Shown here piece by piece: positions 7,929 to 17,536 of a stretch of 64,000 nt of DNA (positions are counted from its first letter, which is position 1; each line of letters starts with the position of its first letter). The stretch comes from Flavobacterium salmonis. GTDB taxonomy: Bacteria; Bacteroidota; Bacteroidia; Flavobacteriales; Flavobacteriaceae. The stretch is taken from the NCBI RefSeq assembly GCF_903819435.1, contig NZ_CAIJDP010000060.1:186001-250000 (forward strand), in the 5' to 3' direction. Position numbers and translations under genes: made by a program. Under the pieces are notes generated by a model that worked only from the letters and a program-made list of their open reading frames with translations, was not told the origin of the DNA and made no database searches.

Positions 7929-10739
7929 ATGACTAAAAAAAATATCCTCTTTGGGATTCTGCTGCTGTGTTTTCACGCTGCTTTCTCTCAATTCAAAACT
8001 ACAATTCCACTTGATAAAAATGTTACAACCGGAAAATTAAAAAACGGTTTAACGTATTATATCCTGCATAACGAAGAGCCAAAAGACAGAGCGAGTTTTT
8101 ACTTTGTTCAAAATGTTGGAGCTATTTTAGAAGACGACAATCAAAACGGACTGGCGCATTTTCTGGAACATATGGCTTTTAATGGAACCGAGCATTTTAA
8201 GGATAAAGGCATCATTAAAATGCTGGAAAGAAATGGTGTAAGTTTTGGCAAAGACATTAATGCCTACACAGCTCACGATGAAACGGTTTACAACATCAGC
8301 ACTGTTCCTGTTGGCAATGAAAAACTGATCGATTCTACCCTGTGGGTTTTACATGACTGGTCAGGATCCTTATCTTTAACCAATGCTGAAATCGATGCCG
8401 AGAGAGGCGTAATAAGGGAAGAATGGAGAACCCGAAGAACAAGTGATTTCCGTTTAAAAATGCAGACCGATCCGGTTTTGTACAAAGGATCAAAATATGC
8501 AAAAAGGGATGTGATTGGTGATTTGGATATCATCAATAGTTTCAAATATGCTGAATTGCACAATTACTATAAAAAATGGTACAGACCCGATTTACAGGCT
8601 GTAATCATCGTTGGAGATATCGATGTAAAAGCCATTGAGCAAAAAGTTAAAGCAATATTTTCTGATATTCCTCTGGCAAAAAAAGCGGCTGTAAGAACGT
8701 ATGAAACAATTCCAAAACATGATGAATTGTATTTTGGAACCGCTTCAGATAAAGAAGCTTCATCAACAGTTATTACTTTGCGATATATAATTGACGAGCC
8801 AATGGTAAAAGACAGTATTACAACGCGTAAAAACATCATGAATTCTTTTTACACCAGTATATTAAACAATCGTTTCAAAGAATTACTTATAAAAAAACAA
8901 GGTTCAAGTTTAAATTTAAGCTCCTATTACAGCGGAATTTCAAGATTAAATACCACTTATAATATTTCGGCTTTAGCCAAAAAAGGAAAAACAATTCAGG
9001 CTTTTGAAGAAGCTTATACAGAAGCCGAACGCTTAAAACGTTTTGGTGCCGCAAAGGCCGAATTAGAGCAAACCAAAAAGATTTTTATAAGCTCGTACGA
9101 TGATTTTATCGGCAATAAAGATAAAATCGACAACGAGAGCTGGGCAGATAAACTAACGAATTATTTCTTAAAAGCAAAACCTTTTCTTTCTGCAGAAGAT
9201 GATTATAAACTGATTGTTGGCATTATAAAAAGCATCAGTTTAGAAGAATTGAACACTTACGCGAAAACCATTCAAAAACCTACAAACCAAGTGGTTTTAG
9301 TAACAGGCTCTGATCAGGATAAAAATGATTTTCCCAACAAGGAAGCTGTTGTGAGTGTGATGAAAAAGGTCGAAAGTATGACTTTAGCACCTTATATAAA
9401 AAAAGAAAATAATGCTCCTCTAATAGAAAAAGAATTAAAACCCGTTACCATCAAAAAAACATTTGAAGTGGCCGGAATCAAACAGGCAAAAGGGTATATT
9501 TTAGAGAATGATGCTAAAATAATTGTACTTCCAACCACGTATGCGCAGGATCAGATTGTTTTCTCTGCATTTTCAAAAGGCGGTAAATCACTCATAGAAA
9601 CAGAAGATCTGGCTTCTGGCGAAATTGCGACAACATTGGCAAGATCTTCCGGTTTAGGCAATTTTGACAATATTGGCTTAAAAGAAAAATTAAGTGGAAA
9701 AGTAGCGAAGGTCTCCCCATTTATTGGCGAAAACACACAGGGTTTTCAGGGAGGTTCAAACAAAGCCGATTTCGAAACGATGCTTCAATTGGTTTATCTT
9801 TCTTTTGAAGTACCACGTTTTGACCCCAATATTTTTAATATTCTAAAAGAGCAGTATAAAAACAATCTGGAAAATATTAAACAAGACAACGCAAACGCAT
9901 TTAAAGATTCTATTGCCCTGGCAAATTCAAATCACAATGCGCGTACTTTTATTTTCAACGAAAAATTCCTTGAAACTATTGATCTGAAAAAAGCAGAAGA
10001 TATTTACCGTGACCGATTTAAAAACGCGGCTGATTTCACTTTTATTTTTGTTGGAAACATTCCGGATTCCGCCTTAGAGATGATTGAGAAATACATCGGA
10101 AACATCAAATCAAATCCGGCTTTAAAGGAAAATTATACCGATCATAATATTGAACCTAAAAAAGGAAAAACTGAAGTTCATTTCACACGTCCGATGGAAG
10201 TTGCCAAGACAACGGTTTATTTAAACTTAACCGGAACCATAGAATACAGTAAAAAAAATGTTTTGTCGATGTATGTCATCGGAGAACTATTATCAAAACG
10301 ATTCCTGCAGACCATTCGCGAGGAAGAAGGCGGCAGCTATGGTGTTGAGGTTGGAGGAAATCTGGAATTACTCCCGAAACCTTCTTTTAGTCTTGAACTG
10401 ACTTTTGACTGTAATCCTGATAAAAAAGAGAAATTAATGCAGATTGTCTGGAAAGAATTAAACGATTTAAAAACCAATCCGGTTAATGCAAACGATTTGG
10501 AAGACATTAAAAAAGCACTTCTTAAAAATAGGGAGGAGTCATTAAAAACCAATTCTTTCTGGAATACGACCCTTTACAACAACAGTTTAAATCAGATTCC
10601 TTTTTTACAGGATGAAGAATATAAAAATTTAATTTCTAAAATTAATCAAAAAACTATTCAGCAGTTTGGTAAGCACGTTTTGGATAGTTCAAGCAGTGTT
10701 GAAGTCATTATGAGCCCGGAGAATCCATCGGGAAAATAA
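7929..10739 (+). CDS. Secreted M16-family zinc metallopeptidase
   Basis: Pitrilysin-type protease of 936 residues with two tandem M16 halves. A signal peptide (MTKKNILFGILLLCFHAAFS-Q) supports the ATG at 7929 over the upstream in-frame ATG at 7830, which would hide it. The catalytic half carries HFLEH (His77, Glu80, His81 from this start), and the third zinc ligand is probably the glutamate in ERGVIREEW about 75 residues on. The second half (REEEGGSYGVEVGG) matches the non-catalytic M16_C-type domain. Likely acts in the periplasm or at the cell surface on peptides. It follows the permease gene after 111 bases and ends before a clear terminator. Confidence 0.92.
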   Translation: MTKKNILFGILLLCFHAAFSQFKTTIPLDKNVTTGKLKNGLTYYILHNEEPKDRASFYFVQNVGAILEDDNQNGLAHFLEHMAFNGTEHFKDKGIIKMLERNGVSFGKDINAYTAHDETVYNISTVPVGNEKLIDSTLWVLHDWSGSLSLTNAEIDAERGVIREEWRTRRTSDFRLKMQTDPVLYKGSKYAKRDVIGDLDIINSFKYAELHNYYKKWYRPDLQAVIIVGDIDVKAIEQKVKAIFSDIPLAKKAAVRTYETIPKHDELYFGTASDKEASSTVITLRYIIDEPMVKDSITTRKNIMNSFYTSILNNRFKELLIKKQGSSLNLSSYYSGISRLNTTYNISALAKKGKTIQAFEEAYTEAERLKRFGAAKAELEQTKKIFISSYDDFIGNKDKIDNESWADKLTNYFLKAKPFLSAEDDYKLIVGIIKSISLEELNTYAKTIQKPTNQVVLVTGSDQDKNDFPNKEAVVSVMKKVESMTLAPYIKKENNAPLIEKELKPVTIKKTFEVAGIKQAKGYILENDAKIIVLPTTYAQDQIVFSAFSKGGKSLIETEDLASGEIATTLARSSGLGNFDNIGLKEKLSGKVAKVSPFIGENTQGFQGGSNKADFETMLQLVYLSFEVPRFDPNIFNILKEQYKNNLENIKQDNANAFKDSIALANSNHNARTFIFNEKFLETIDLKKAEDIYRDRFKNAADFTFIFVGNIPDSALEMIEKYIGNIKSNPALKENYTDHNIEPKKGKTEVHFTRPMEVAKTTVYLNLTGTIEYSKKNVLSMYVIGELLSKRFLQTIREEEGGSYGVEVGGNLELLPKPSFSLELTFDCNPDKKEKLMQIVWKELNDLKTNPVNANDLEDIKKALLKNREESLKTNSFWNTTLYNNSLNQIPFLQDEEYKNLISKINQKTIQQFGKHVLDSSSSVEVIMSPENPSGK

Positions 10740-10778
10740 GAGAACTGAGATACATTTTTTTTTATTTTATTAGTCATT

Positions 10779-10809
10779 AAAGGTTGTCTTTTGCCGGACA
10801 GCCTTTTTT
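10779..10809 (+). terminator. Terminator after the M16 peptidase gene
   Basis: Stem AAAGGTTGTC with GACAGCCTTT (one G-T pair) around a short loop, followed by a T-run. It lies 40 bases after the peptidase stop and just before the insertion-sequence end. Confidence 0.75.
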
Positions 10810-10825
10810 GTTATTAATGATATCC

Positions 10826-10860
10826 TGGATATGCAAACAAAAAGTAGAAAAAAAGTTAAG
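10826..10860. repeat. Terminal inverted repeat of the IS3 element (orfB side)
   Basis: Starts TGGATATGC and ends GTTAAG. Matches the reverse complement of 12050-12084 at 25 of 35 positions. The orfB stop codon lies inside it. Confidence 0.75.
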
Positions 10861-12028
10861 CTACATTTTTGTAATTAGTTAATTTATTAAATTCTTTAAT
10901 AGTTTTATAGTTCAAAGCAGAGTGTCTTCTTTTTTTATTGTACCAAATTCTATGTATTCAAAAATTTCAAGTTCCATTTGTTCTTTAGTAATTAGTTTAT
11001 TTCCATAAATTAATTCTGTTTTTAGCGATTTGAAAAAACTTTCTGCAACAGCATTATTCCAACAATCTCCTTTACGGCTCATACTTCTATTTACAGTTTT
11101 AAAAGAGTCAAGCATATTGGTAAAGTTTTTATTAGCATATTGAATTCCTCTGTCGGAGTGGAATATTAATTCATTTGTGATTTTTCGATTTTTAAGTGTC
11201 ATTTTCCAAGCTGATAAGGTAGTTTGTTTAGTACTCAAACCATTGCTTAAACTAGCCAATTATTTTCTGTCGAACAAATCCAAAATAATTGTGAGATACA
11301 AAAAATCCTTCCTTTGTTTGAATATAAGTTATATCTGAAATCCAAGCCTTAGAGGGTTCTTTTACTGTAAATTCTCTTTTTAAAATATTTGGGACAACGA
11401 AATGATTATGTTTTGAATTGGTTGTTACTTTAAATTTCTTACTCAATTTACTGTACAACCCTAATTGCTTCATGTATTTGGTTACCGTTATTCTGCATAT
11501 TTGACACCCTATATTTTACAGTTCTAAAGTAATCCTTGGGCTTCCATATCGCTGTTTAACAGCATAATATATGTTTATTATTGCTTCTTTATATTAAAAT
11601 CATTCGTTTTTGTCTTTCTGAAACAACCTGTTTTTTCCATTTATAGTAACTGCTGTTGCTTATTTCTAAAACTTTGCACATCTTTTCAATCGAATATATT
11701 TTTTCATGGTCTTTTATAAAAAGATAAATCATCGAACTCTCTTGGAAAAGATGCTTATTGACTTTTTTAAGATATCACGTTCTAATTCTGCTTCTTTTAA
11801 TTTTTTTTCAAGTTCATTAATTTTTTCTTGTTCAGGGATTAGTTTTAAATTGCCTTTTCCAGTAAAACTCCCCTTTCCAAATTCTTGATAATATTGGTGC
11901 AACTTATAAAGCAAAGCAGCTGTTATCTCAAGTTCCTTGGCAAGTAAAGAGATATTGTCTCTTTCATAACTTAATTGGACTGCTTTCTCTTTGAAATGCG
12001 GTCGTAATTTTTACGATTTTCTTTCATG
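10856..12028 (-). pseudogene. IS3-family transposase orfA/orfB remnant with multiple frameshifts
   Basis: orfA begins at 12028 (MKENRKNYD) but loses one base after codon 9; the HTH and coiled-coil part then continues in another frame (HFKEKAVQLSYERD... to KRVR at 11729). orfB starts near 11733 in an overlapping frame, as expected for programmed frameshifting, but is then broken: a frame change near 11590, an in-frame TAA after RITLEL near 11513, a pair of near-compensating indels around 11275-11310 (FVSHNYFGFVRQ where the family has LYLTIILDLFDR), a deletion before SLSNGLSTK, and a one-base loss near 10950 just before the NKKRRHSALNYKT motif. DDE landmarks WISDITYIQ, FHSDRGIQYA and AVAESFFKSLK are still recognisable. 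Confidence 0.9.
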
Positions 12029-12049
12029 GTCTAAAGTTAATATTTTGTT

Positions 12050-12084
12050 CTTAACTAGAACTCTACGCTAAGTTGGCATATCCA
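12050..12084. repeat. Terminal inverted repeat of the IS3 element (orfA side)
   Basis: The reverse complement starts TGGATATGCC and ends GTTAAG, pairing with 10826-10860. It lies 22 bases upstream of the orfA start. Confidence 0.75.
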
Positions 12085-12197
12085 AGTACTTTTGAGCATA
12101 ATAATGTCCAAGGTTTAAAAGAACGTTTTTAGATAATAAAAAAGCTTTTTTGAACAATATATTTTATTAGTGTATAATATACATTTGTTTAGTTGAA

Positions 12198-12231
12198 TTG
12201 ATCCAAATTAAATAATAAAATTTTATATTTG
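12198..12231 (+). promoter_or_regulatory. Candidate promoter for the glycoside hydrolase cluster
   Basis: In the 338-base AT-rich gap between the IS and the GH31 gene (12085-12422) the only good match to the Bacteroidota promoter is TTG (12198) - 23 bases - TATATTTG (12224-12231). That leaves a ~185-base leader before the GH31 ATG. No other gene or operator was recognised in the gap. Confidence 0.35.
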
Positions 12232-12422
12232 AATATATATGTATAATATATAAATTATTTCTTCATGATATGATTTTATTAATTTTTGAAGCAAAGATTT
12301 TTATATTCTTTTTCAATAAATTTTTATTAAACGAAATAAGCAAAAGCGGAAATATATAATATGTTTAAAAATGTTCTTGTGATTTATTTACAATACAGAA
12401 CTATCAAAAAATAAAATTAAAA

Positions 12423-15047
12423 ATGAAGAAAATAACAATTATATTTCTCTTACTTATCCCTATGCTTTCTATTGCACAGGCAGTTAAAAGCTATAAAAAA
12501 CAAAATGATAAAGTAGTTATAACTCTTGATAAAGGAGAACTTCATTTAATTCCTTTGACGGATAATACTATTAGAGTTCAGTATGGCTTAGATATGAAAA
12601 ATCAATTGCCCGAGCTTGTTTTCGTTTCAAAAGTTAAAATGCCTGATTTTAAGGTTTCAGATTCCAATTCATTCCTTGAAATTAGTATAGCAAAAATGAC
12701 TGTTGTAGTAGATAAAATTAGTGGTACAATATCTTATCGCAATTCTGAAGGAAAGGTCTTTCTTAGCGAAAAACCAGGTGGACGCATTTTTAAACAAAGT
12801 TCAGTACAAGGAGAACCAACTTCTATTGTGGAACAAGGTTTTACTTCTTTACCCGATGAATATCTGTTTGGAACTGGTCAGTTTCAGGATGGATATTTGA
12901 ATATTAAAGGATTACCAAGGAGATTAACCCAAGTCAATACCCAAATTTCTATTCCATTTCTAATGTCTAGCAAAGGTTACGGTTTGTTATGGCACAATTA
13001 CGGACTTACCGATTTTAACCCCGCAGACAATGTTGTCAATTTTGATGCAGCTGGTGCATCTGGAGAAGCTGTTACAGTTAATGTTACTACTACTAACGGC
13101 ACCCAAAAGGAAACGCGCCAAAATGGTACGTTTAATGGAAGTTTTATTATTAAGGAAGCAGGTGAATATGCAATTTTGCTTGATGTCGGTCAAAAAATGG
13201 CTCGAAAATGGCAATTAACAATTGACGGAAAAGACGTTCTTAATTTTAAAAACCATTGGTTACCACCTACAACTAGTATATTAGTAAATCTAACAGCAGG
13301 CAAACACAATATGGTAGTTACAGGAGAAAAAAATGATCTTCCTGTGGTATATTATCGTAAAGTAACCAATGAAACAGTCTTTAGGTCTCCTGTTGCTAAT
13401 GTGTTGGATTACGTTGTTTTCGCTGGAAATCCCGATGAAGTTATTTCAAGCTATCGTAATCTTACAGGAAAGGCACCACTTATGCCCAACTGGGCATTGG
13501 GATACATTCACTGTCGTGAACGCTTTACAACTCAGGATGAATTACTTGCAAATGCTAAAGAATTCAGAAAAAGAAAATTACCAATGGATATGATTGTTCA
13601 AGATTGGCAATATTGGGGAAAATATGGCTGGAATTCGATGAAATTTGACGAGAAAATGTATCCCAATCCCTCTCAAATGGTAAAAGAATTACACCAAATG
13701 AATATGCGATTGATGCTTTCTGTTTGGTCTAAAATTGATAAAGAAAGTCAAATTGGGATAGAATTTGATAAAAAAAAGTACTACATACCAGATACCCAAT
13801 GGATAGATTTTTTTAATCCTGATGCAGCCAATTATTATTGGACAAATTTTAGTAAAAAGCTCTTAAAACCCTATGAAATTGATGCTTGGTGGCTCGATGC
13901 TACTGAACCAGAAAATGATGATTTAGTGGGACGAAAAATAAATAGCGGAACAATGTCGGGAGAGCAAATGAGAAATGTTTATCCTATGTTTGTAACTAAA
14001 ACTGTATATGAAGGTTCCCGAAAAGATGCTCCAGATAAGAGAGTTTTTATTCTTACTAGAAGCGCATTTTCTGGACAACAGCGATACGCAACAGCAGTTT
14101 GGACAGGAGATGTAGGTAATGATTGGGAAACCTTACGCCGACAAATCACCGCTGGACTAAATTTATCAATAACAGGATTACCTTGGTGGACTTTTGATGC
14201 AGGAGGTTTTTTCCGTCCTGACGAAAGTCAATATACAGATCCTAAATTTCACGAACGTTTTTTAAGATGGTTTCAATTAGCGACATTCAGTCCCTTGCAA
14301 AGAGTGCACGGATATACAACCAATACTGAATTCTGGAGGTTCGGTGAAAAAGTAGAAACGGAAGCTTTAAAATACTTAAACCTTCGCTATCGTTTGATGC
14401 CTTATATTTATTCGCAAGCGGCAGATATCACATTTAAAAACGGAACATTTATGCGTCCATTGGTAATGGATTTTGCAAATGATACAAAAGCACTTGAACA
14501 AAACTACGAGTATATGTTTGGATCTGCCTTTCTTGTTGCTCCAGTGGTTTCAGAAGGTATGAAAAATTGGGATGTTTACTTGCCGGAAAACCAATCTGGT
14601 TGGTTTAACTTCTGGACAGGAAAACAATACAATGGAGGGCAAACCGTACAAACAGATGCATCTCTTACAACCATTCCATTGTATGTAAAATCTGGTTCTA
14701 TAATTCCAATGGGTGAAAAAATGCAATATACAAATGAAAAACCTGCCGATACCCTTGACATTAGAGTTTATGCCGGCGCTAATGGTAAATTTGAATTGTA
14801 TGAGGATGAAGGAGTAAATTACAACTATGAAAAAGGAGCTTTCTCAATCATACCATTTGAATGGAATGAACAAAAACAAACCCTAATAATTGGAAAACGT
14901 AAAGGGCAATCTTTTAATGGATTAATTAAAAACCGTGTATTTAATATCGTTTGGGTTGACGAATCAAATGGTATTGGTCTCGAAAATCAAAGAACAAATA
15001 TTTTGGTAAAATATAATGGGAATAGTATTGAGGTTCAAAAGAAATAA
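12423..15047 (+). CDS. Glycoside hydrolase family 31 with PA14 insert, probable alpha-xylosidase
   Basis: Exo-acting enzyme releasing alpha-linked xylose (or glucose) from oligosaccharides, probably periplasmic. Signal peptide MKKITIIFLLLIPMLSIA-Q; N-terminal beta-sandwich (~25-215); a PA14-like insert (~217-315); (beta/alpha)8 barrel with nucleophile Asp492 in WWLDATEPE and probable acid/base Asp563 in WTGDVGNDW; proximal beta domains and a DUF5110-like tail. At 874 residues it is in the usual range for PA14-bearing members. A PA14 insert is known from GH31 alpha-xylosidases of xyloglucan loci, which fits the fucosidase next door; alpha-glucosidase activity is not excluded. First gene of a same-strand cluster running to 18949. 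Confidence 0.88.
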   Translation: MKKITIIFLLLIPMLSIAQAVKSYKKQNDKVVITLDKGELHLIPLTDNTIRVQYGLDMKNQLPELVFVSKVKMPDFKVSDSNSFLEISIAKMTVVVDKISGTISYRNSEGKVFLSEKPGGRIFKQSSVQGEPTSIVEQGFTSLPDEYLFGTGQFQDGYLNIKGLPRRLTQVNTQISIPFLMSSKGYGLLWHNYGLTDFNPADNVVNFDAAGASGEAVTVNVTTTNGTQKETRQNGTFNGSFIIKEAGEYAILLDVGQKMARKWQLTIDGKDVLNFKNHWLPPTTSILVNLTAGKHNMVVTGEKNDLPVVYYRKVTNETVFRSPVANVLDYVVFAGNPDEVISSYRNLTGKAPLMPNWALGYIHCRERFTTQDELLANAKEFRKRKLPMDMIVQDWQYWGKYGWNSMKFDEKMYPNPSQMVKELHQMNMRLMLSVWSKIDKESQIGIEFDKKKYYIPDTQWIDFFNPDAANYYWTNFSKKLLKPYEIDAWWLDATEPENDDLVGRKINSGTMSGEQMRNVYPMFVTKTVYEGSRKDAPDKRVFILTRSAFSGQQRYATAVWTGDVGNDWETLRRQITAGLNLSITGLPWWTFDAGGFFRPDESQYTDPKFHERFLRWFQLATFSPLQRVHGYTTNTEFWRFGEKVETEALKYLNLRYRLMPYIYSQAADITFKNGTFMRPLVMDFANDTKALEQNYEYMFGSAFLVAPVVSEGMKNWDVYLPENQSGWFNFWTGKQYNGGQTVQTDASLTTIPLYVKSGSIIPMGEKMQYTNEKPADTLDIRVYAGANGKFELYEDEGVNYNYEKGAFSIIPFEWNEQKQTLIIGKRKGQSFNGLIKNRVFNIVWVDESNGIGLENQRTNILVKYNGNSIEVQKK

Positions 15048-15183
15048 AAAATGAATAACAAGAATTAAGTAGTTTCATTTTAACAATTACGCATTTAATT
15101 TAACATTTATCAAGGAGGATTTTTATAAAATCAATTACTAAAAAATACAAAATGACTGATTAAATCCTTTAAATTAACACATT

Positions 15184-15528
15184 ATGATTTTTAAAAAAAT
15201 ATGTTACACCTGTGATTTAGTTGATAATCCAGAATTAATAGAAGAATATAAAAAATATCATTCTAAAGAAAAGACCTGGCCTGAAATTACTAAAAGTATA
15301 AGGGATTCAGGGATTATAAATATGGAAATTTACCTTTTAGCAAATCGACTGTTTATGATTATAGAAGTCGATGTAAACTATACTCCGGAACGCAAACAAA
15401 AAATGGATGAAGCCAACCCAAAAGTTCAAGAGTGGGAAAATTTAATGTGGAAATTTCAACAGGCACCTCCAGGTGCAAAAGATGGCGAAAAATGGTTACC
15501 TATGGAACAAATATATAAATTAGAATGA
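15184..15528 (+). CDS. L-rhamnose/L-fucose mutarotase family protein (RhaM-like)
   Basis: Small single-domain protein (114 residues) of the RhaM/DUF718 family, which interconverts alpha and beta anomers of 6-deoxy sugars. The family pattern is visible: an N-terminal DLVDNPELIEEYKKYH stretch, a central MEIYLLANRLFMIIEVD strand pair, and the C-terminal WENLMWKFQQ with PMEQIYKL. No signal peptide, so cytoplasmic. Its place between a GH31 and a GH29 alpha-fucosidase suggests that it handles L-fucose released by the neighbour; this is inferred from context. The 136-base gap upstream holds no recognised gene. Confidence 0.85.
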   Translation: MIFKKICYTCDLVDNPELIEEYKKYHSKEKTWPEITKSIRDSGIINMEIYLLANRLFMIIEVDVNYTPERKQKMDEANPKVQEWENLMWKFQQAPPGAKDGEKWLPMEQIYKLE

Positions 15529-15608
15529 TTTTATTAATAAATAATCCAAGTTTTTAGTTTGGAATGTTCAATTGTAAATGATATAAAATAATAATTAAAA
15601 TAAAAATA

Positions 15609-17342
15609 ATGAGAACGAAAATTTTATTCACGCTATTGCCTTTACTTCAGATTGGTCTTTATGCTCAAGAAAAAAATCCTATGCCAGCAATACCAGCTCC
15701 CTTAGCTTTGAATAGTGTACCAATGGGAGATTCGAATACATTCACTGAGGTAAACTTAGAAATACCTATTGCAAAAGGTCCTTTTGAACCTACTTGGGAA
15801 TCTATAGAAAAAAATTATCCAGGAGAGCCAGCTTGGCTTCGTGAGGCAAAATTTGGTATATGGGTTCATTTTGGACCACAAGCTGCTGGAGAAAGTGGCG
15901 ATTGGTATGCACGTAATCTTTATAATACAGATAAAGAAGCCTATAAAAATCATATTAAAAAATACGGTCATCCCTCTGAAGTAGGTTACAAAGAAGTTTT
16001 GCGCGACTGGAACCCTACAAAGCTTGATCCAGCGAAACTTACAAAAATTTATCAAGATGCAGGTGCTCGTTTCTTAATGATTCAAGGAGTACACCATGAT
16101 AATTATGATTTATGGAATTCTAAATACCAACCTTGGAACTCCGTAAATATTGGTCCTAAAAGGGATTTGATTGGTGAATGGGCAAAAGCCTGTAAAGCAA
16201 ACGGAATGCGATTTGGAGTCACATTTCATCACGAATATACTTGGTGGTGGTGGCAAACAGCTTTTGGAAGTGATAAAGAAGGAGCTAAAAAAGGAATTCC
16301 TTATGATGGTAATCTTACGCTTGCTGATGGTAAAGGAAAATGGTGGGAAGGATACGACCCAAAAATGCTTTATGGTATTGATTTGCGTGAGTACAAAGAT
16401 GTAGAAAAGAGCGCTCATACTGATTGGTCACCGCCACCAGCAGGAATCTTTAGTAACCATTTAGGATATGCTAAATGGTATGCAACAAATTGGGCTTTAA
16501 GAATGATGGATGTTGTAAAAAATTACGATCCTGATTTTATTTATACCGATGGTACAGTTCAAGGACCATTTACAGGAGACGGAACAGGAACGGGTTATAA
16601 AGCCAATGCGATGCAAACTGTTATGGCTGATTTTTACAATACTAGTTTACAGCGTCGTGGAGAGGTAAATACTTTTAGCATTGTTAAGTTTCGCAATAAT
16701 ACTAATGGTACCGTAAATACCGAGGAGTTTGGAATTCCTTCAGAAATTAAAAAAGACCAACCTTGGATTGCTGAAGCTCCAGTAGGAGATTGGTTTTATG
16801 CTCCAGATTTTACCTATGATTCCGGTATGATGATTCGTTACATAATTGAAGCGATAGCAAGAGATGGAAATGCTGCAATATGTATTTCTTTATTGCCTGA
16901 CGGTTCAATTAATGAAGAGAGTCAAAAGATGTTGAAAGAAGTAGGAAAATGGATGCGATTGAATGGTAAAGCAGTATATGGAAGTCATGCTTGGGTAATA
17001 CCTGCAGAAGGAGAAATGATTAATGGAAAGTTAAAAATGCTTCCTGGAGGAAAATTGGGTAGTAAACAAGCTGAATTTAAGTTTGACGCTCAGGATATCC
17101 GATTTACAGTCGGTAAAAATAATAAACTGTATGCCTTTTGTATGAATGTACCAGCTCCAAATACTCAAATAAAAATTAAGTCTCTTGGTAAAGAGGTAAA
17201 GCAGTATGGCAAAACAGTTAAAACAGTTAAGTTGCTAGGTTATGAAGGACAACTAAAATGGAAAGAAACTGCCGATGGTTTATTGATTACTTGTCCTAAC
17301 AGTATGCCATTCGTTACATCTGTAACTTTTGAAATTGAGTAA
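15609..17342 (+). CDS. Glycoside hydrolase family 29, alpha-L-fucosidase
   Basis: Retaining exo-alpha-L-fucosidase, 577 residues, exported by a signal peptide (MRTKILFTLLPLLQIGLYA-Q). The catalytic barrel shows the GH29 landmarks: KFGIWVHFGP (~81-90), WNPTKLDPAKLTKIYQDAGARF (~134-155), a histidine pair in QGVHHDNYDLW and FHHEY, and the nucleophile in DFIYTDG (Asp314). A C-terminal beta-sandwich covers about the last 110 residues. It follows the mutarotase after 80 bases in the same direction and probably shares its transcript. Together with the GH31 it suggests a fucosylated, xylosylated substrate such as fucosyl-xyloglucan, but linkage specificity cannot be read by eye. Confidence 0.92.
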   Translation: MRTKILFTLLPLLQIGLYAQEKNPMPAIPAPLALNSVPMGDSNTFTEVNLEIPIAKGPFEPTWESIEKNYPGEPAWLREAKFGIWVHFGPQAAGESGDWYARNLYNTDKEAYKNHIKKYGHPSEVGYKEVLRDWNPTKLDPAKLTKIYQDAGARFLMIQGVHHDNYDLWNSKYQPWNSVNIGPKRDLIGEWAKACKANGMRFGVTFHHEYTWWWWQTAFGSDKEGAKKGIPYDGNLTLADGKGKWWEGYDPKMLYGIDLREYKDVEKSAHTDWSPPPAGIFSNHLGYAKWYATNWALRMMDVVKNYDPDFIYTDGTVQGPFTGDGTGTGYKANAMQTVMADFYNTSLQRRGEVNTFSIVKFRNNTNGTVNTEEFGIPSEIKKDQPWIAEAPVGDWFYAPDFTYDSGMMIRYIIEAIARDGNAAICISLLPDGSINEESQKMLKEVGKWMRLNGKAVYGSHAWVIPAEGEMINGKLKMLPGGKLGSKQAEFKFDAQDIRFTVGKNNKLYAFCMNVPAPNTQIKIKSLGKEVKQYGKTVKTVKLLGYEGQLKWKETADGLLITCPNSMPFVTSVTFEIE

Positions 17343-17365
17343 AATTAATTTAATTATCATTAGCC

Positions 17366-17488
17366 TATAATATTAAAAAACAAGAAAATGGCGACACAAG
17401 AAGAGATGGAAAATATAGGCATAATTCTGGGCGTGATTTAAATGAAGATTATACCATTTTGAAGAACCAATGGGGTTGGGCAATTTAA
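17366..17488 (+). pseudogene. Possible short gene remnant between GH29 and GH43
   Basis: An open frame without ATG, reading NGDTRRDGKYRHNSGRDL and ending KNQWGWAI-stop at 17488. The residue mix is protein-like rather than random for such AT-rich DNA, and it lies in a 194-base gap inside a gene cluster, so it may be the 3' end of a deleted enzyme gene. The family was not recognised. Confidence 0.3.
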
Positions 17489-17536
17489 AAACTATCTTAA
17501 ACCTCATTATGTTTAACAACAATTTATTTTAAAAAT

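Larger units (their letters stand above)
10826..12084 (-). mobile_element. Degenerate IS3-family insertion sequence, full length, dead
   Basis: A 1259-bp element bounded by imperfect 35-bp terminal inverted repeats, each beginning TGGATATGC at its outer edge (25 of 35 positions match). It holds remnants of orfA (HTH) and orfB (DDE integrase) on the minus strand. Length, ends of the TG...CA form and gene order fit the IS3 family. No target-site duplication is visible: the three bases outside the ends are tcc and agt. Subgroup was not determined. Many frame lesions make it non-functional. Confidence 0.88.

Noticed and set aside
12085..12422. Short genes in the AT-rich gap after the IS
   Set aside because: Only chance short frames without recognisable protein character on either strand.
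15112..15118. AAGGAGG as a strong Shine-Dalgarno site
   Set aside because: No start codon lies 5-12 bases after it; the nearest ATG is 34 bases away and opens only three codons. Neighbouring genes do not use such sites.
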